A program made the translations under genes and the position numbers. The notes below the pieces were generated by a model. It had not been told where the DNA came from and made no database searches. It was given only the letters and a program-made list of their open reading frames with translations. DNA of 64,000 nucleotides from contig CM034129.1 of NCBI GenBank assembly GCA_019914995.1, positions 10,905,725-10,969,724 on the forward strand. The letters are read 5' to 3'. Positions 11,395-24,058 of the stretch are shown here, in pieces. Each line of letters begins with the position of its first letter. Position 1 is the first letter of the stretch. The stretch comes from Acanthochlamys bracteata. Taxonomy: Eukaryota > Streptophyta > Magnoliopsida > Pandanales > Velloziaceae.

Positions 11395-14300
11395 TTACTG
11401 AGCAAACTTCCTCCATAGGGAGCCTTTGGGAGAAGCAAGGCTCTTGACTTTTCCAAAAAGAAATCCTGCCTTGGGAGGGTTGCCATCTACAAGAGAATTC
11501 TCGTATATGTCTTTGCACTCTTGGACTATCTGTTGTAGAGATTGAGCAACAAAAGTAATGAGCCACTCCCCAAAGGAATGAAAAGAACATGATAAGAGAG
11601 AACAAATCATGCATCTCTCGAGGCAGTTGAACCAAATGTTTTATAACATACAATAGACAAAAAAATGAAGCATGCATGTGTAAACCTATCTCAAGACCAC
11701 TAATATGAGACATTTGGTGTTTCCCAACTTATCAATAACAGTCATTATGATCATTCAAACACAAACTCATTTCACAAGTATGATGTTTGCAGCGTAACAA
11801 ACAGGCACGATAATGACCACATCTTTAAAACCTTAACGACCCAAAATACAACGAACATTTAAACACCATTCTGAGTTAATAGTTCAAAGAGTCTGAGCAA
11901 AGAAAAGTAAAGGATGTTACCTCCTTAGCATCTTTGCGAGTTATGCCTTCTCGCAAGGCAACAAGTTTCTCGACAACCTCAGGCTGCAATAGGTGCAAAT
12001 TAGTACAGTGCATAACTGAACTTGCTAAGTTAAAAGGCATTGCTTACACAATGTCTTTTTTTTAATAATTATTATTATATCTTTTTATGTTCGCTTCATG
12101 ATCATAGCAAGAACTTGAAACATCAACGTATAGGAACTTGGTCAATGACAAACTTACAGGGCAATCTGGTTGATGTTCTAATATGTTTGTATAGATCAGT
12201 GTGAAACTGTCCAAGCTCTCAGCTGAAGCCAGTTCTCTGAGGTCAGCAAGAATCCGTACTCTGCTTTCAACTTTCTGAGCTCAATATAATGGATTCCAGT
12301 CAATAGAGTAAAATGCAACTCCTCAAAAACAGAAGGCAATCTACAACAGAACAACAACTCTAGGATTATCTTCGTGTTGTTTGTGCATGATGTGCATACT
12401 GCTTGCACATGTGTGTGCGTGTGTGCATGATAGAGGTGTTCGCATCCGACCAACCATAGATATTTCAAGTAAACATACTGAAACAACTGCTGGATACTAC
12501 ACACAAACAGTCTAACTGAAGGCCAGAATTAAATTGTAAATTGGTGCAGGACCACCAACAGCTGGAGATCTGATTCTTGCATGCAATGAGAAATTATGAC
12601 AGGTGCATTTAATGAGGAACTCTTGCATTGACCCCATATATAAACTAAATGATGCTCAACATTGTAAACAAGACACTTTCAAGTTATCTAGGACAGAACA
12701 GGATTGCTTTTTACCTAAATCAACCCACAGGGTTACTCGTAGGAGTCAGAGATTGACTGTAGGACTTCAGGGCAAGTCCCTATGACTGAAAAATGCAATA
12801 CATGACCAAGGCTTGCCTACAAAGTATTCCTTAAAGTATGAGGCAGGCCAAGAAAACTTAATATTGTTCTGTGTAGATATTTTATATGGAATCAACAGAC
12901 TAAGCAGCAATCAAATAAAAGATACATGATTTATTATCAAAATCCTGGCAAAATATAGTACTGAATAAACTAAAGAAAGCTTACAGTAATGTTGATATAA
13001 TCCCTGAAGCAGTCCATCAGCACCTCTTCATCTAGCCTCATCCTGTCTATGGTTTCTTCTTTAAAATAACTCTTCTACACATAGACAAGTCACATGAAAA
13101 TCAAATTCTTGATACACGATCTATAACTTAAACGAAGAATCCATAAACAAGACTCAAACGCTGATATGTCCGCACACCTGCATAAGAAGATGGTCAACAT
13201 AAATTACAATAGTTTCTTCCAGACAAGCTTCCACGAATCTTTTAAATGATCTATCTTCAATATACCTGAATAAACCATACCAGACCAAAGATTAGCAATC
13301 AATGGCAAAACATGAAAGAAATGCTTCACTAGAAATGCAAGCGCAAAACGGAATGCAAACAAGCAGCATTCAACTTTGAATCACTACAGAAGACTTCAAA
13401 AAGAAAAAAAAGGAAGAAACCATCTGCTGGACAAGACATTTTCTTTTATCATAAAAAACTAAAATGCCACCAAAAGATCAGATTGATGAGCAACCAATTT
13501 CAAAGAAAAGAACAACAACAACAACAACACCAACAAACTAAGCCTTTATCCCACCTGAGTGGGGTAGGCTACATGAAATCGTTTTTTAGCGAAAAATCCG
13601 ATTCCTTTAACTCCTTTGCCACCACCCTAGGCGAAGTTAATTTATATGATAAAGATCCAATTCCCCTAAAAGAACAGTTCAATAATATATGATAAAGAAC
13701 TGAACTATATATATAAGTACAACTCAAACAGTGGCCTCAAAATCAGGAGGGGAAGTCACCTATTAACGCCATAATACAAAGGTATCAATCTAAGAGATAC
13801 CTCTCAAATTGCTCAACCCAGAATAAGATAGGTGCTATAGTTAACGTAAACAGCTACAGATCCAATTTGATGGAGAAAAGGCTTACATCTTAATGTCGGT
13901 AAAATAATCACCAAATGTTGCAACTAGGTACTCCGTAACTAATCCGTCGCACCATTCTGAAGAAACCGAAAACATCATATGAAAAGAGAATATCTTAAAC
14001 AACATGATATACTGTCAAAGTAGATAATTAGTAGTTAGACTGAACAAACTAAGAGCATTTACGCTAGGTTCAAACTTCAAGTATTAAAGTCAAAAGAAAT
14101 TTCTTAACAAACATCAATGGCGCAGTACACTTACGTAAGACCAACTGAAACTTCATATTCAATATCCTACAGTTCAGAATAAGAGCAAATAGAGTAGATT
14201 CAACAATGCATTACAGTTATCAGTGACTATAAATGAACTAATAAAAGTATCTTACCAGTACTGTCAAATACATACTATATAATGAATCAGAAAAAGATAC

Positions 14301-17103
14301 CAGATGGCACCAAAAATCTATCTCAAACCTGTGTGCTTCATAGGACCATACTTCACAGAAAAAGTGATCATTACCAGGCACAGGGCATCAAGGCCACTCT
14401 ACCCTAATTAAGCATGCACGAACCTTTACCAGTAGACTCACAAGGGTAAGGTAGGCAGACAAATAAATGCAACAAAAGAATCTGGTGCTTAGTGCTTACA
14501 AAATGAATGACTTTTATCTCCAGGATAGGAATATCCTTGACATTTTTCTGTTAAGCATGACACATCACAATATAAACCTTATGTAAGGAGGAGCAAAAGG
14601 GCCTTGTAAATAATTAAGATCAAACAATAAAAGCAATAGATTCCATAATGCTATCAATTCCCAGAAAGTTCAACATTCCTATTTGCATTTTACATGTGGC
14701 ATAATCCCATAGTAAGTTGCTTCAAGGAAAGAATACTAAGTTAACTTAGTAAGTAGTTGCAATTGCCTACAAGTATGTTAACTTCTAAATTGAGCATAAG
14801 CAAATAAATCATCGGAGGACAAGATTACCTTTTTGGTATAGTTTCACTAGAAGATCCTGCACACCTGGGTCTTCAAATATAACATTAACAATTTGATGAA
14901 TAGCTTCCTGCAATATAAGAAAAAAATTCCACTTTCTCTTAACTACACGTATAATATGAAGTAAAAAGAAGTCAGCAGTATGTATGTGACATCCAAAATA
15001 CAAATAATAAATAAATAATAAATAAAAAGCCAGGTGTCACAGCAACACACAAACTCAATGATAGTAGTACAGCTAGGATCTTAGATAAAATGTCCAAGAC
15101 TTGGATAAAGTCCTCCAGGAGTTACTTCAAGAAGATGAGCAAGTCAGGAAACAAATGCACCAACATAAGTACAAGTATAACCATGATAATTGCATTTCTA
15201 ACAGCTTATTAGAAACAACTATGGACCTAAAGATATTAGTCTCCCTCAGTGACACAGAGTAAACAACTAAAGATTGAGCTTTGGGCAATTTTTGCATTAT
15301 CATCACTTCTTCAGGTTCATATTCTATAGTTAATTCAGTGAGCAGCTATTTTTAAATAAACTTCCAATGGTTTTTCTTTTTGTTTTTTTCCCTGTGTAAA
15401 GTAAGGGAAGGGAGCTCGATGGGAGGTGGGGGTTGCTGGCTGTGAAGGTGGATTAAAAGTGAGGGAGAAGTCTTCTAGTTCTGAATAGAACTTAGTCCAA
15501 ATTCAGTCAATAAACATGAGGTTGTCATATTTTTTTCCACCAAGAAAGACCACAACTTGTATATTCTACAACTATGCAAAAAACATCTCTTGGAGCTCAA
15601 TCAACCAACACAGATCTCTACACATGTACTTCAACAGTGCCGGGATATCAAGAATTGCCTGGAATATTTAATTCCAAACTACTTTAGCAGCAAATATGTC
15701 TATTTCCAATTAATAGGAACGAACAAGTTCAGAAAATAAAGAGCAGAGAAACGTGCAAGAATACACACCTTGGCAACCTCAAGGAAACCTTTGCAAGTAT
15801 CTTCAAAGTTAACCTGAAAATAGAGCAAAATGGGAAATTTATGCATACATGTAGTTTTCTTTTCTTTTCATTTTGGGGAATAAATACATATCTTCAACTT
15901 TCTACTCCAGGTGTATCAGATATAAAACAAACATGTGCAGTTGAAAGATAAGAAAATTGCAAGATATAAGCATGTCTACACATTATTGTTGTGTTTATTC
16001 CAGAAGCATAAAGCAGTAAAGAACAACTTAATGCCCTAGCAACAGCATTAATTAACTTCTCAAAAGTAGTTATGCTGGTATCAATAAGCTGCGACTAGAG
16101 CACAATTCTGGATGGAGCTCTCAGCACTGACAGAACACTGATAAAACATGGAAGAACCCTCGTGGAATGCCAAAAATGTATGTAAGTTCATCAGTCCATT
16201 TGGTAAGCCATATAAAAAATGTAATTGACAAGCAGCAGGTAAGTTACGGCAATCCATCTGCAGTAATGACGGAAGTTCCAATTAACAAGTTCTTTGCTGT
16301 AAATACAACCAGAACAAGAAACTACTACTGAGCCTTATCTGAACAGGTGGGGTTGACGAAATGGATCCTTTATCTGTAAATAATGAATATAGTTCTTTAA
16401 CAGTCAAGATTAAAAGACCAAAGCAGTCCCCAGGATCATTGAAAAAGAAGGGATCCAAGGAAAGAAGAATAAGACAATTTCATACCTACTGAGAAAGTAA
16501 GAGAACTCAACAAAACTTGTCCATGAGAGAAGAATAAGTCTAGTGATCTATTTTGGACATAAAAACCACACAATATATTGTAAAAAGCAGAAACAATTGG
16601 CACATATTTCATAGACAACTTATATATGTCGTAATCCATAATAAAGAGCTCGACTTACAGGTCAATTTAAGCTCAATTAGCAAGAATCATTCGATGAGCA
16701 AAATGCAGTACAAACGGGTTTTTCTATAAGTTGGCTAGCACTTATTTATTACGTGTCACAATACTTATACATGTTGAAATTGACAACGTTACCTGCTCAG
16801 CATAGTTCTCTGGCAGAGCTTCCATCGTGCTGGTACTAAGCTCCATGGAGAGTTCATAGCAGCGGAGGTTGTTGTTTACCTTCGTTTGAGAAAAATAACA
16901 TAAACTAGTTAAACAACTTCCTTGCAACTTGAATTCCAAAATCCACAGAAACAAGCACATACCATTGCACATATAGGTTCCAAACCAATGTCAGAAGCTG
17001 GTTCTTCAAGCCTTTGCCTTTCTGCTGCTTGGAAATCAAGCATAACCTAGTGAAACGTGCAAATACAAACATAAATCAACAAGGATAAGGTAAAATATGT
17101 GTG

Positions 17104-17158
<55 letters not shown>

Positions 17159-20100
17159 GATTCGAACATGCGAACATGCAAAGTGGTTCCAAGAAACTGC
17201 AACCCACTATTGCATTCAAAATAAAAAGAGGTGTTATTCAACTCCTTTGCAACTACACACTATTGCATTCAAAATTAAAAGATGTGTTATTCAACTTCCT
17301 TAGCAACAATCATCTTTTAAGAAGATAAGCTTGCATGCTTTCTATGGAGCTCAATTATAACAAGAGTGGTCAAAAGTTCAAGAAAATGCTATGACAATGT
17401 AGATGACACATTCTATGTAAAGCTACTCTATTTTACAAGAAAGAAAAACATGTAACATAGCAGACTATTTCACATGCTAAGACTAAATACTCATAAATGC
17501 ATAAAATATGCATTTTAACCAAACATATTCCAAGTTCATTCAATTCACCTGAATAACAGCGAGAGCAATTCTGTACAGCATAACATCAGTGCTATTTTCT
17601 CTGACAATTTGAACCTGCTCCCCAAGAATTCTAAATAAATCAACAGCTGCTGGGGTATATAGTTTTCCGTCATCTGTCTTCTTTGGAGGATGCACCTTAT
17701 CAGCCTCAAGTATATTAGTGTACCATTTCTACATTGAGAAAGAAAAAAGTTCATTATCGAAGTGTGATATTCCAGATCTCATGTCTTTCCATTAAAAAAA
17801 AAAGAATTAAACTACCTTGGTTGTTGCTTGCATTCGTTCCACATAAGCATTCATAAGTGGGTCCATTGCACCACTTTCTGAACAAACTTGGGCTAAAGAC
17901 TCATCAACACCAAGGCCAATCAGGTAATCTTGATATTTGGCAACCCAACCAGTTACCTAGAGGAAAGCAACAATCAAGTGCATAAACAAAAGTGTACTCT
18001 TCTTGAAACCAGAGGAACAAAACAACAATGGAGAAGCATGTGGTAATGTAAAAGACAAGCTGAAACATACACAAAACAAAGGCTTCCTGATGCAGTACTG
18101 TATTGTAGGAGTTTAGCTTAGTAGGAATTTCAATTTAGGATAAGTTCGGTTTTGTTTAGGATTTTATTAAGATGGTAGGAGTTTGCTATTTAAAGGGAGT
18201 TGTCACTTATTTGCAGCAGTTTTTGATGATTAATAAAACTTGAGTTTTGAATTTTCTTCTTCCTAAACCCTAGCCGTCTTCTCTACTTTCTCCTCTTTCT
18301 TTCTTCTTTCAGTTTCCTTCTTCCTTTCTCTTCCTTATTTCTCTCTTTATTCTGCATCAATAGGTCAAAGAATCCCGCCTGCCGAAACAACCTCTACAAA
18401 GATGAATTTATGTTTACTTGTTATTAAAAGTGAGTTTGAAAGTGAAGTTTTTAGTTCTTATTATGAATTTTAGAAGTGAATTTTTTTGACGGGAAAAACT
18501 GAGTTTAGCTTTTGTGTTTACTTTGACTTAAAAGTGAGTTAGAAGTGAAGTTTTTGGAGAAAAAAAGTGAGTTAAAAGTGTGGGTAAACACACCATTAGT
18601 AGAAAATTTTAAGTTGGTTGTATTTCAATTTCGGGTAAGTTTGATTTTGTTTATTGATTTTAAGATGGTAGGAAGCTACTAATTAAAAGGAGTTTTTTCT
18701 TATTGTAAGCAGTTTTGGATGATTAAATTTGAGTTTTTGAGTTTTCTTTTTCCTAAACCCTAACCGCTTCTCTACTTCCTCTTGTTTTTTTGTTTCTTCT
18801 TTCTGTTGTCTTCTTCCTTTTCTTCCTTGTTTCTCTCTTGTTCTGCATCACTTCCCCTTCTTCATACATGAAGTTCCTCTTGTTTAGAGAAAGTTTGGTC
18901 TTTCTAACTTACAAACTTGATTCTCTATCAGAAAGCTTCCATTAAAAAAGTAGAAGCTCTAACCAATTAGTTTATCAATTACCTTCAAAATTTCCATGTT
19001 CGTTAAAGAAATTGCCCTGTCACTAAGTAGTCTGAGCATTTGAATAAATCTCTCGGTATAGAGATTAACCATGAGCTGAAATATTTCATATCTGCAGGTA
19101 AAATAAAAGGCAACTAGTTAAAGTGCGCTGTCAAAAAGGAACACATTTGAAACTAGAGATTAGAAAATTGAGCACATGCCATACTATGCTACTGTTTCCT
19201 ATAAACGGAGAACGACAGAATAACCTATAAATGTAAACCAGGGAAAATTTAAGAAAAAAGTGTTCTAACCTCGGAGGAAAGCAAGGAGCAACATGATCAT
19301 AAACAACCTCAAGTTCTTGACCAATCTAAATAAAAAGAGGGATAACAATAATTAATTGTTTGAAGAAGGATACCAATATCATTAATACTCTACGCAAACA
19401 TCATTATTTTCTTCTTAGCAAACAAAATTTCACTAAAATTCTCCTACCTCGCGCGCTTCTTCCAAAGCAGCTTTTAGATCCTCAAAAACAAGCTGTAAGA
19501 GCAATAAACAAAAAAATCAGTGAACCAACCATCTCAAAGCAAAGATACTAGATAAGGATCACTATTGTATACCTCTGATAACAATTTGCTAAAACGTGTC
19601 TCAACAGCTTTCCTAATCTGCTCATAGCATTTATCCTTATAACATTTGCCTTGGCCCTTTAACTTATCTTTAGTTGCATTGCTTAAAGGCGAGGATGTCC
19701 CTATAGCCTTTCTGAGATTATTGAAGATAATAAGCAACATTAAGAGAAGTTTTCGAAGTTTTGCAGAAAATATACAGCTGATAGATAAGGCACTTTAGTA
19801 AAGTATCATGATCGGAATAGGAATTGTATAAGCATGTTTCGATAGGAAATGTGGAGGCTAATTGCAAAATACAATTAATTTTGTGTAGTTAAAATTTTGT
19901 TAGCCTAGATTATTAAAAATCCAAAAGCGTATGAATTCTACAAGTTTTAACAAGTACTTGGAAGATCTTCGAGGATTCGTAATTGAAGCCATAGAGCCGC
20001 CTCCCTCAGCCTCAGCTGCCTCTTCAACAAGTTTCTGATCTAGGATTTCTTGCATTTCAACAACCCTACAAGATGGTATTCAAAAACTTATGCACCAGCT

Positions 20101-23100
20101 TTTCTAAGTAAAAACTAAGAAATAACCACAGAATTAGAAAAATAAATTTTACATTTGTTTTTTCCATGTATAACTTAACATATATCTGTAACAAAGAAGA
20201 GGATGCCCGAATCTAAACATAAGCCTTATATGAGAGGCTAAACTATGACTTAGCTATAAATAAAATTCAGTGAGACAATCATAGGCTCGCACCTTAAAGC
20301 GCGTACCAAGGTCTGGGGGCTGCAAAACAACACATTGAAGGCAAAAATAATTGTTAAACAGCACAAAAGAATCAGATTCAAAGATAGAATGAATAAGGGC
20401 ATGTTTACTAACCCTCTAAACTCACTTTTTTCCCCCAAAAAATTCCACTGTCAACTCACTTTCAAAACAAAATAAACACAAACCCTAAACTCAAATTTTC
20501 CTGCCAGAAACCCCACTTTCAAAATTCAAGTTTAAAACTAAAAGTTTCACTTTCAAATTCACTTTTAATACAAAGTAAACACAAAAACTCACTTCTTACC
20601 AAACTCACTTTCAAACTCCAAACTCACTTTTTACAAACTCACTTCTAGGAAGTAAGTTTGAAGCTAGGTAAACACACACTAAATGTCCAATAAATATTGT
20701 CATAAATGATGTCATTTTGGTAACCTGCTAGAAGGTTTTTTGGACTGCAAAAGGACCTTAACCCTTATAAGACGGCATTTTTTAGTACTTTTTCTTGTTC
20801 AATTACATAGAACATATTTCTAATTTCCAAGATTACAAATACTTTTGGCGAACTGCACATTTCTGTGCAAAGGAACACTCGCTAAAATATCAACATAATT
20901 AGATCCGCACAAATGCTAGAAGAAGGGACCTATTTTGGAACATTAAGTCTATATAAAATAAGATTTAACACCTTCCCAAAATAAATTAAGGAAAACCAGC
21001 TAAAATATTTAAAGGAAAAAGAGTATAGTGATGCAAAGACGACCTTGTGCCATTAACGCCAAATTATTAGCAATAGTCTAGTCTTTAAAATTCCTAAAAA
21101 CCAAATCAGCTGCTTCTATAATAGACAAAAGTTACAAAGCTTCGGTCAAATTCCCAATAATATTGGGCAAACCTTTCTTGAGCAAGCTGGAAAAAGTTGG
21201 AAATATTGTCCCATAATTTCTTCTCAAATGTCTCCCATGTTCGATCTACATCTTCAAAATACTCTCTGCACAAAAACCATTAAAGTACAAAATTTTATAT
21301 GAGAAACTATTTTTGAGTGCATTTCTGCCTAAAACACAAAAAGATTGACAATACACAGATACACTACTTAGAACGTGTCGAAGCATTTGACTTTAAGATA
21401 CAATATATAATGCAAGAAGGAAGACCTTGATACATATACACTCAAAATGTGCCAATACAGAGAAGTCACATATGTATAAGATAATAGCACGAACTTTGAT
21501 ATAATTAAGAAAAAACAAATTATTACTACCTCCACCGCAACATGACTACAACTTAAATGGAATATACATAAATAAAGAGAGAATGCAAAACTGACACCTT
21601 TATAAGAGAACATCTAAATTAAGGTTTTTTGATAAATATCAAATCGATAAATTCAGTCTGTCAAGATAGAGTTGTAAAGAATAAGAGAATAAGGACAAGT
21701 ATAGGGCCATGGATTTTTTTACCTTAGTCTGCCAACCTCTTCCTTGCGAGATGCTGCAGCTGCCAGAGCAAACCTCCTTTTACCATCAAGAGCGGTCAAC
21801 CTCTACACCCAGAATCAGAAGAATACGGCCATTAGATAGTGATACTCAGAGGTCCACTTCCACTATGGATGTGGTCATACCTCGTATGTGTGAATGAGTT
21901 CCCTGTCATCATGGAGGGACTCACGTGCTTCAGCTGCTTCGACTGAGATAGACATCATACCTTCTACATCCTACAAAATAAGATAACAATATCAAAATTT
22001 GTCTACAAGGTCTACCATATTAGGCAAAATCTAGTAAAACAAAATTAAGAAGCTATTATCAACCTTGAGAGTTTTGTTCAGGTTGTTCCTTGTGTTGCTA
22101 AGAAGTTTAATCTTGTCATGGTTGTCAATCAAATTTTGACACTCTTGGCATAACCTATCACAGATGCAAGAAGAAAATAAGATGATTCTCCATTAGAATA
22201 CACATAAAAGACAACAATTTCAACAGAAACATTGAGCTCAGAAAATTAAAAATTTTAATATGATGACCCCAGAGACAATTGACAGGGAATAATGATTAGA
22301 AACATACTTATGAATGGATAAAAATTTGCCGCTTAGCTGCTCTATCGTCTTTTCACATAAAGCCAGGGCATCTATGCCAGCCTGTGCTTGATCAATCTGC
22401 GAAAATACCTAATGTTAGTCAGCAAACCAGAGGTGAAGATCTAATCATCAAAATGGACTCGCAGCATGTCAGGATGTTAGCTTCACAAAAACACAACTAC
22501 AAACATAATATGCCTACTGAACTACTAGTGCTTTGGTGAAATATAATGTAATAAACAAAAAGTTACAGTAGTCTCCTCATTTAAAGAAATGATCTCACCT
22601 GATCTGCAACAGCAGTGCTGAGTTGACCATCATTTGTCTGGAAAGTGAAGCAAATTTAAGTAACAAATTCGTTCAGCGAAAGATAAAACTAAATATGAAA
22701 TTGCAATCAAAACCTTTAAATGACAAAGAAAAGTTGGATCGCAGTCCACCAGAGGCGTATGCTTTCAAATATCTCCACAATGAGTTGGCAGTAACATATG
22801 CTTAGAATTGATATACTTCGTGTAGATACACGAATTGTAACACTGATTTAATGGAATTCTTTTAGTTAGAATCAATAAGCATACCGCATAAAACAGTAAT
22901 AATTGTATATACTTTAGTTTGCTTAGCTTTATCAACCAGGTGTAATGTAAATTGACTATAACTTGCTCAACAACCAATTTAAAATCCTAAACCAAACATG
23001 TCGCCCCAACAGAAATATGGAAAATATATTTTAAAAAAATCTAGAATCAAAGGTTGACTTAAATCCCAATCAGAAACTGTAAACCAAAACTAATTCATCG

Positions 23101-23341
23101 CCCGCTAAGAGTCATCAGAGTAGTTTGAAAACTTTAAAATTCAGTCTCAAATCGAAAACCAGCAGCCAACAACGAAGAGAAAAGAAAAGCAACATACCTG
23201 CTGGCGAGAGAGGTAGTCGGATTTAATGGTAGCGATCGACTGAAGTAGTTCAGGAAGCGGTAGAAGCTTCGCGACCTCGCGCACCGCTGCTTCCTTCGCT
23301 TCCACGCCGAGCTCCTCCGTCGAGATCGCCAGCGTGTCCAT
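11395..23341 (-). CDS. SEC6: Exocyst complex component SEC6
   Basis: Twenty-five GT-AG exons give a continuous 762-aa frame (Arabidopsis SEC6 is about 750): 23198-23341, 22599-22637, 22308-22396, 22064-22154, 21881-21970, 21723-21802, 21173-21265, 20293-20319, 19958-20065, 19573-19711, 19448-19492, 19270-19325, 18983-19091, 17816-17956, 17549-17728, 16963-17046, 16793-16879, 15769-15813, 14829-14907, 13887-13956, 13178-13265, 12985-13074, 12158-12274, 11921-11983, 11395-11529. Diagnostic blocks are [20 protein letters not shown] near the N-terminus, [72 protein letters not shown] and the C-terminal [14 protein letters not shown]6 is a core subunit of the octameric exocyst that tethers secretory vesicles at the plasma membrane, used in tip growth, cell-plate maturation and wall delivery. 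The N-terminal third is helical and coiled-coil-like as in the family. No frameshift or stop was found. Intron 13 (17957-18982) carries an LTR element, and the intron between the 20293 and 19958 exons carries nothing of note; a MITE lies between the 21173 and 20293 exons. Confidence 0.96.
13499..13580. repeat. Interspersed repeat segment of a SINE-like type
   Basis: Inside a SEC6 intron a CAA-rich run is followed by aagcctttatcccacc and ggggtaggctacatga. I know this arrangement from short interspersed repeats common in many plant genomes (Au-SINE-like). A second, weaker match lies at 56884-56945. Family assignment is from memory and uncertain. Confidence 0.4.
17108..17155. repeat. Compound (GT)n(GA)n microsatellite in SEC6 intron
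   Basis: An uninterrupted tg run passes directly into an ag run. It lies in intron 15, between the exons at 17549-17728 and 16963-17046. Confidence 0.95.
18088..18850. mobile_element. Small non-autonomous LTR (TRIM-like) element in SEC6 intron 13
   Basis: The element begins TGATGCAG and ends CTGCATCA. It is flanked on both sides by the exact 5-bp repeat cttcc (18083-18087 and 18851-18855). A first LTR-like copy (18088-18359) also ends in ctgcatca. A diverged second copy (about 18600-18850) shares the order of motifs, including the gatggtaggag and gagttttt segments and the cctaaaccctarccg stretch. The middle (about 18400-18598) is a GTGAGTT-rich sequence ending in gggtaaacacacca, like the TAA-type MITEs elsewhere in the window, suggesting a nested insertion. 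No coding capacity. The second LTR's left edge is lost. Confidence 0.7.
20397..20679. mobile_element. Tourist-like MITE with TAA target duplication, SEC6 intron
   Basis: Termini gggcatgtttacta and its inverted partner (aggtaaacacacac) are bounded by taa at 20394-20396 and 20680-20682. The inside is repeats of aactcacttt. TAA duplication plus GGGC-TGTTT ends fits PIF/Harbinger-derived MITEs. It is the same family as 63618-63878. Confidence 0.7.
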
Positions 23342-23883
23342 CGCAGTAATCGAGTGAAACGAACAAAACCGAAAAAAAACTAGAGAGAGAGAGAGATCAG
23401 GAGAAGAAAGAGAGTTGAGTTCGTTGTCGGAGGGACAGAATTTCGGACGCGGAAAGACGAGAGGGAAAGAAAGTGGAAAGATAATTGTAAAATCTAAGAA
23501 GTTGAATAACTTCGGTGAAGTGATTGAACGCGGTTAATTACTGCGGTCAAATGTGTTATATTCCTTTTATCATTAATTTTTTAAATACTTACCAAAAAGA
23601 ACGTTTGGATATCTAGAAGTACAAATAGACTTACTGATCTATTAAATAATAATGAAGCCGTTTAAAAGTATTTTTAAAGAATAATTTCTACAATATAAAT
23701 TATTTATTTTATTTTGTTAAACAAATTTAATTATTTTAATTTTAAAAAATAATATAAAAATTTATTATGTAAATTTTTTTATATTTATTAAATTATTAAA
23801 TATTATAAAAATTTTATTGTAAGTGAAATAAAAATTTACCCAATCGCACCATTTATACTAAGGGCTTTGTATAGCTAAAATAA

Positions 23884-23889
23884 TATAAA
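23884..23889 (+). promoter_or_regulatory. TATA box of DPE1
   Basis: TATAAA lies 167-172 bp upstream of the chosen ATG. The expected transcription start is near 23915, so the in-frame ATG at 23906 probably lies outside the mRNA. Confidence 0.5.
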
Positions 23890-24022
23890 GAGCAACGTTC
23901 ACTAAATGTACAATATGTGGCCTGAGTTTGCAAATATGTGGTCTATGAATGCCCTCCCTCGCTCTACACGTCCCCAAGGTTTCATTCTTCTTTCGCTCTC
24001 ACTGATCTCACTCGAACACAGA

Positions 24023-24025
<3 letters not shown>

Positions 24026-24054
<29 letters not shown>
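24026..24054 (+). repeat. (GA)n tract abutting the DPE1 start codon
   Basis: An uninterrupted ag/ga run ends immediately before the ATG at 24056. A (CT)n tract follows the first donor at about 24441-24471, so exon 1 is bracketed by complementary dinucleotide runs. Confidence 0.9.

Positions 24055-24055
<1 letters not shown>

Positions 24056-24058
<3 letters not shown>

Larger units (their letters stand above)
23342..24055. promoter_or_regulatory. Shared divergent promoter interval SEC6/DPE1
   Basis: A 714-bp interval separates the two divergent start codons. It holds a GA-rich SEC6 leader (about 23381-23396), an AT-rich core (23570-23830), a TATAAA at 23884-23889 facing DPE1, and a candidate TATA on the minus strand near 23548-23556 facing SEC6. 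Confidence 0.6.

Noticed and set aside
13483..13692. Plus-strand open frame starting MMSNQFQRK with poly-Gln.
   Set aside because: It lies inside a SEC6 intron; the Gln run comes from the CAA repeat of an interspersed element.
23906..24055. N-terminal extension of DPE1 from the upstream ATG.
   Set aside because: It would place an Arg-Glu repeat ahead of the transit peptide, and the ATG lies too close to the TATA to be in the mRNA.
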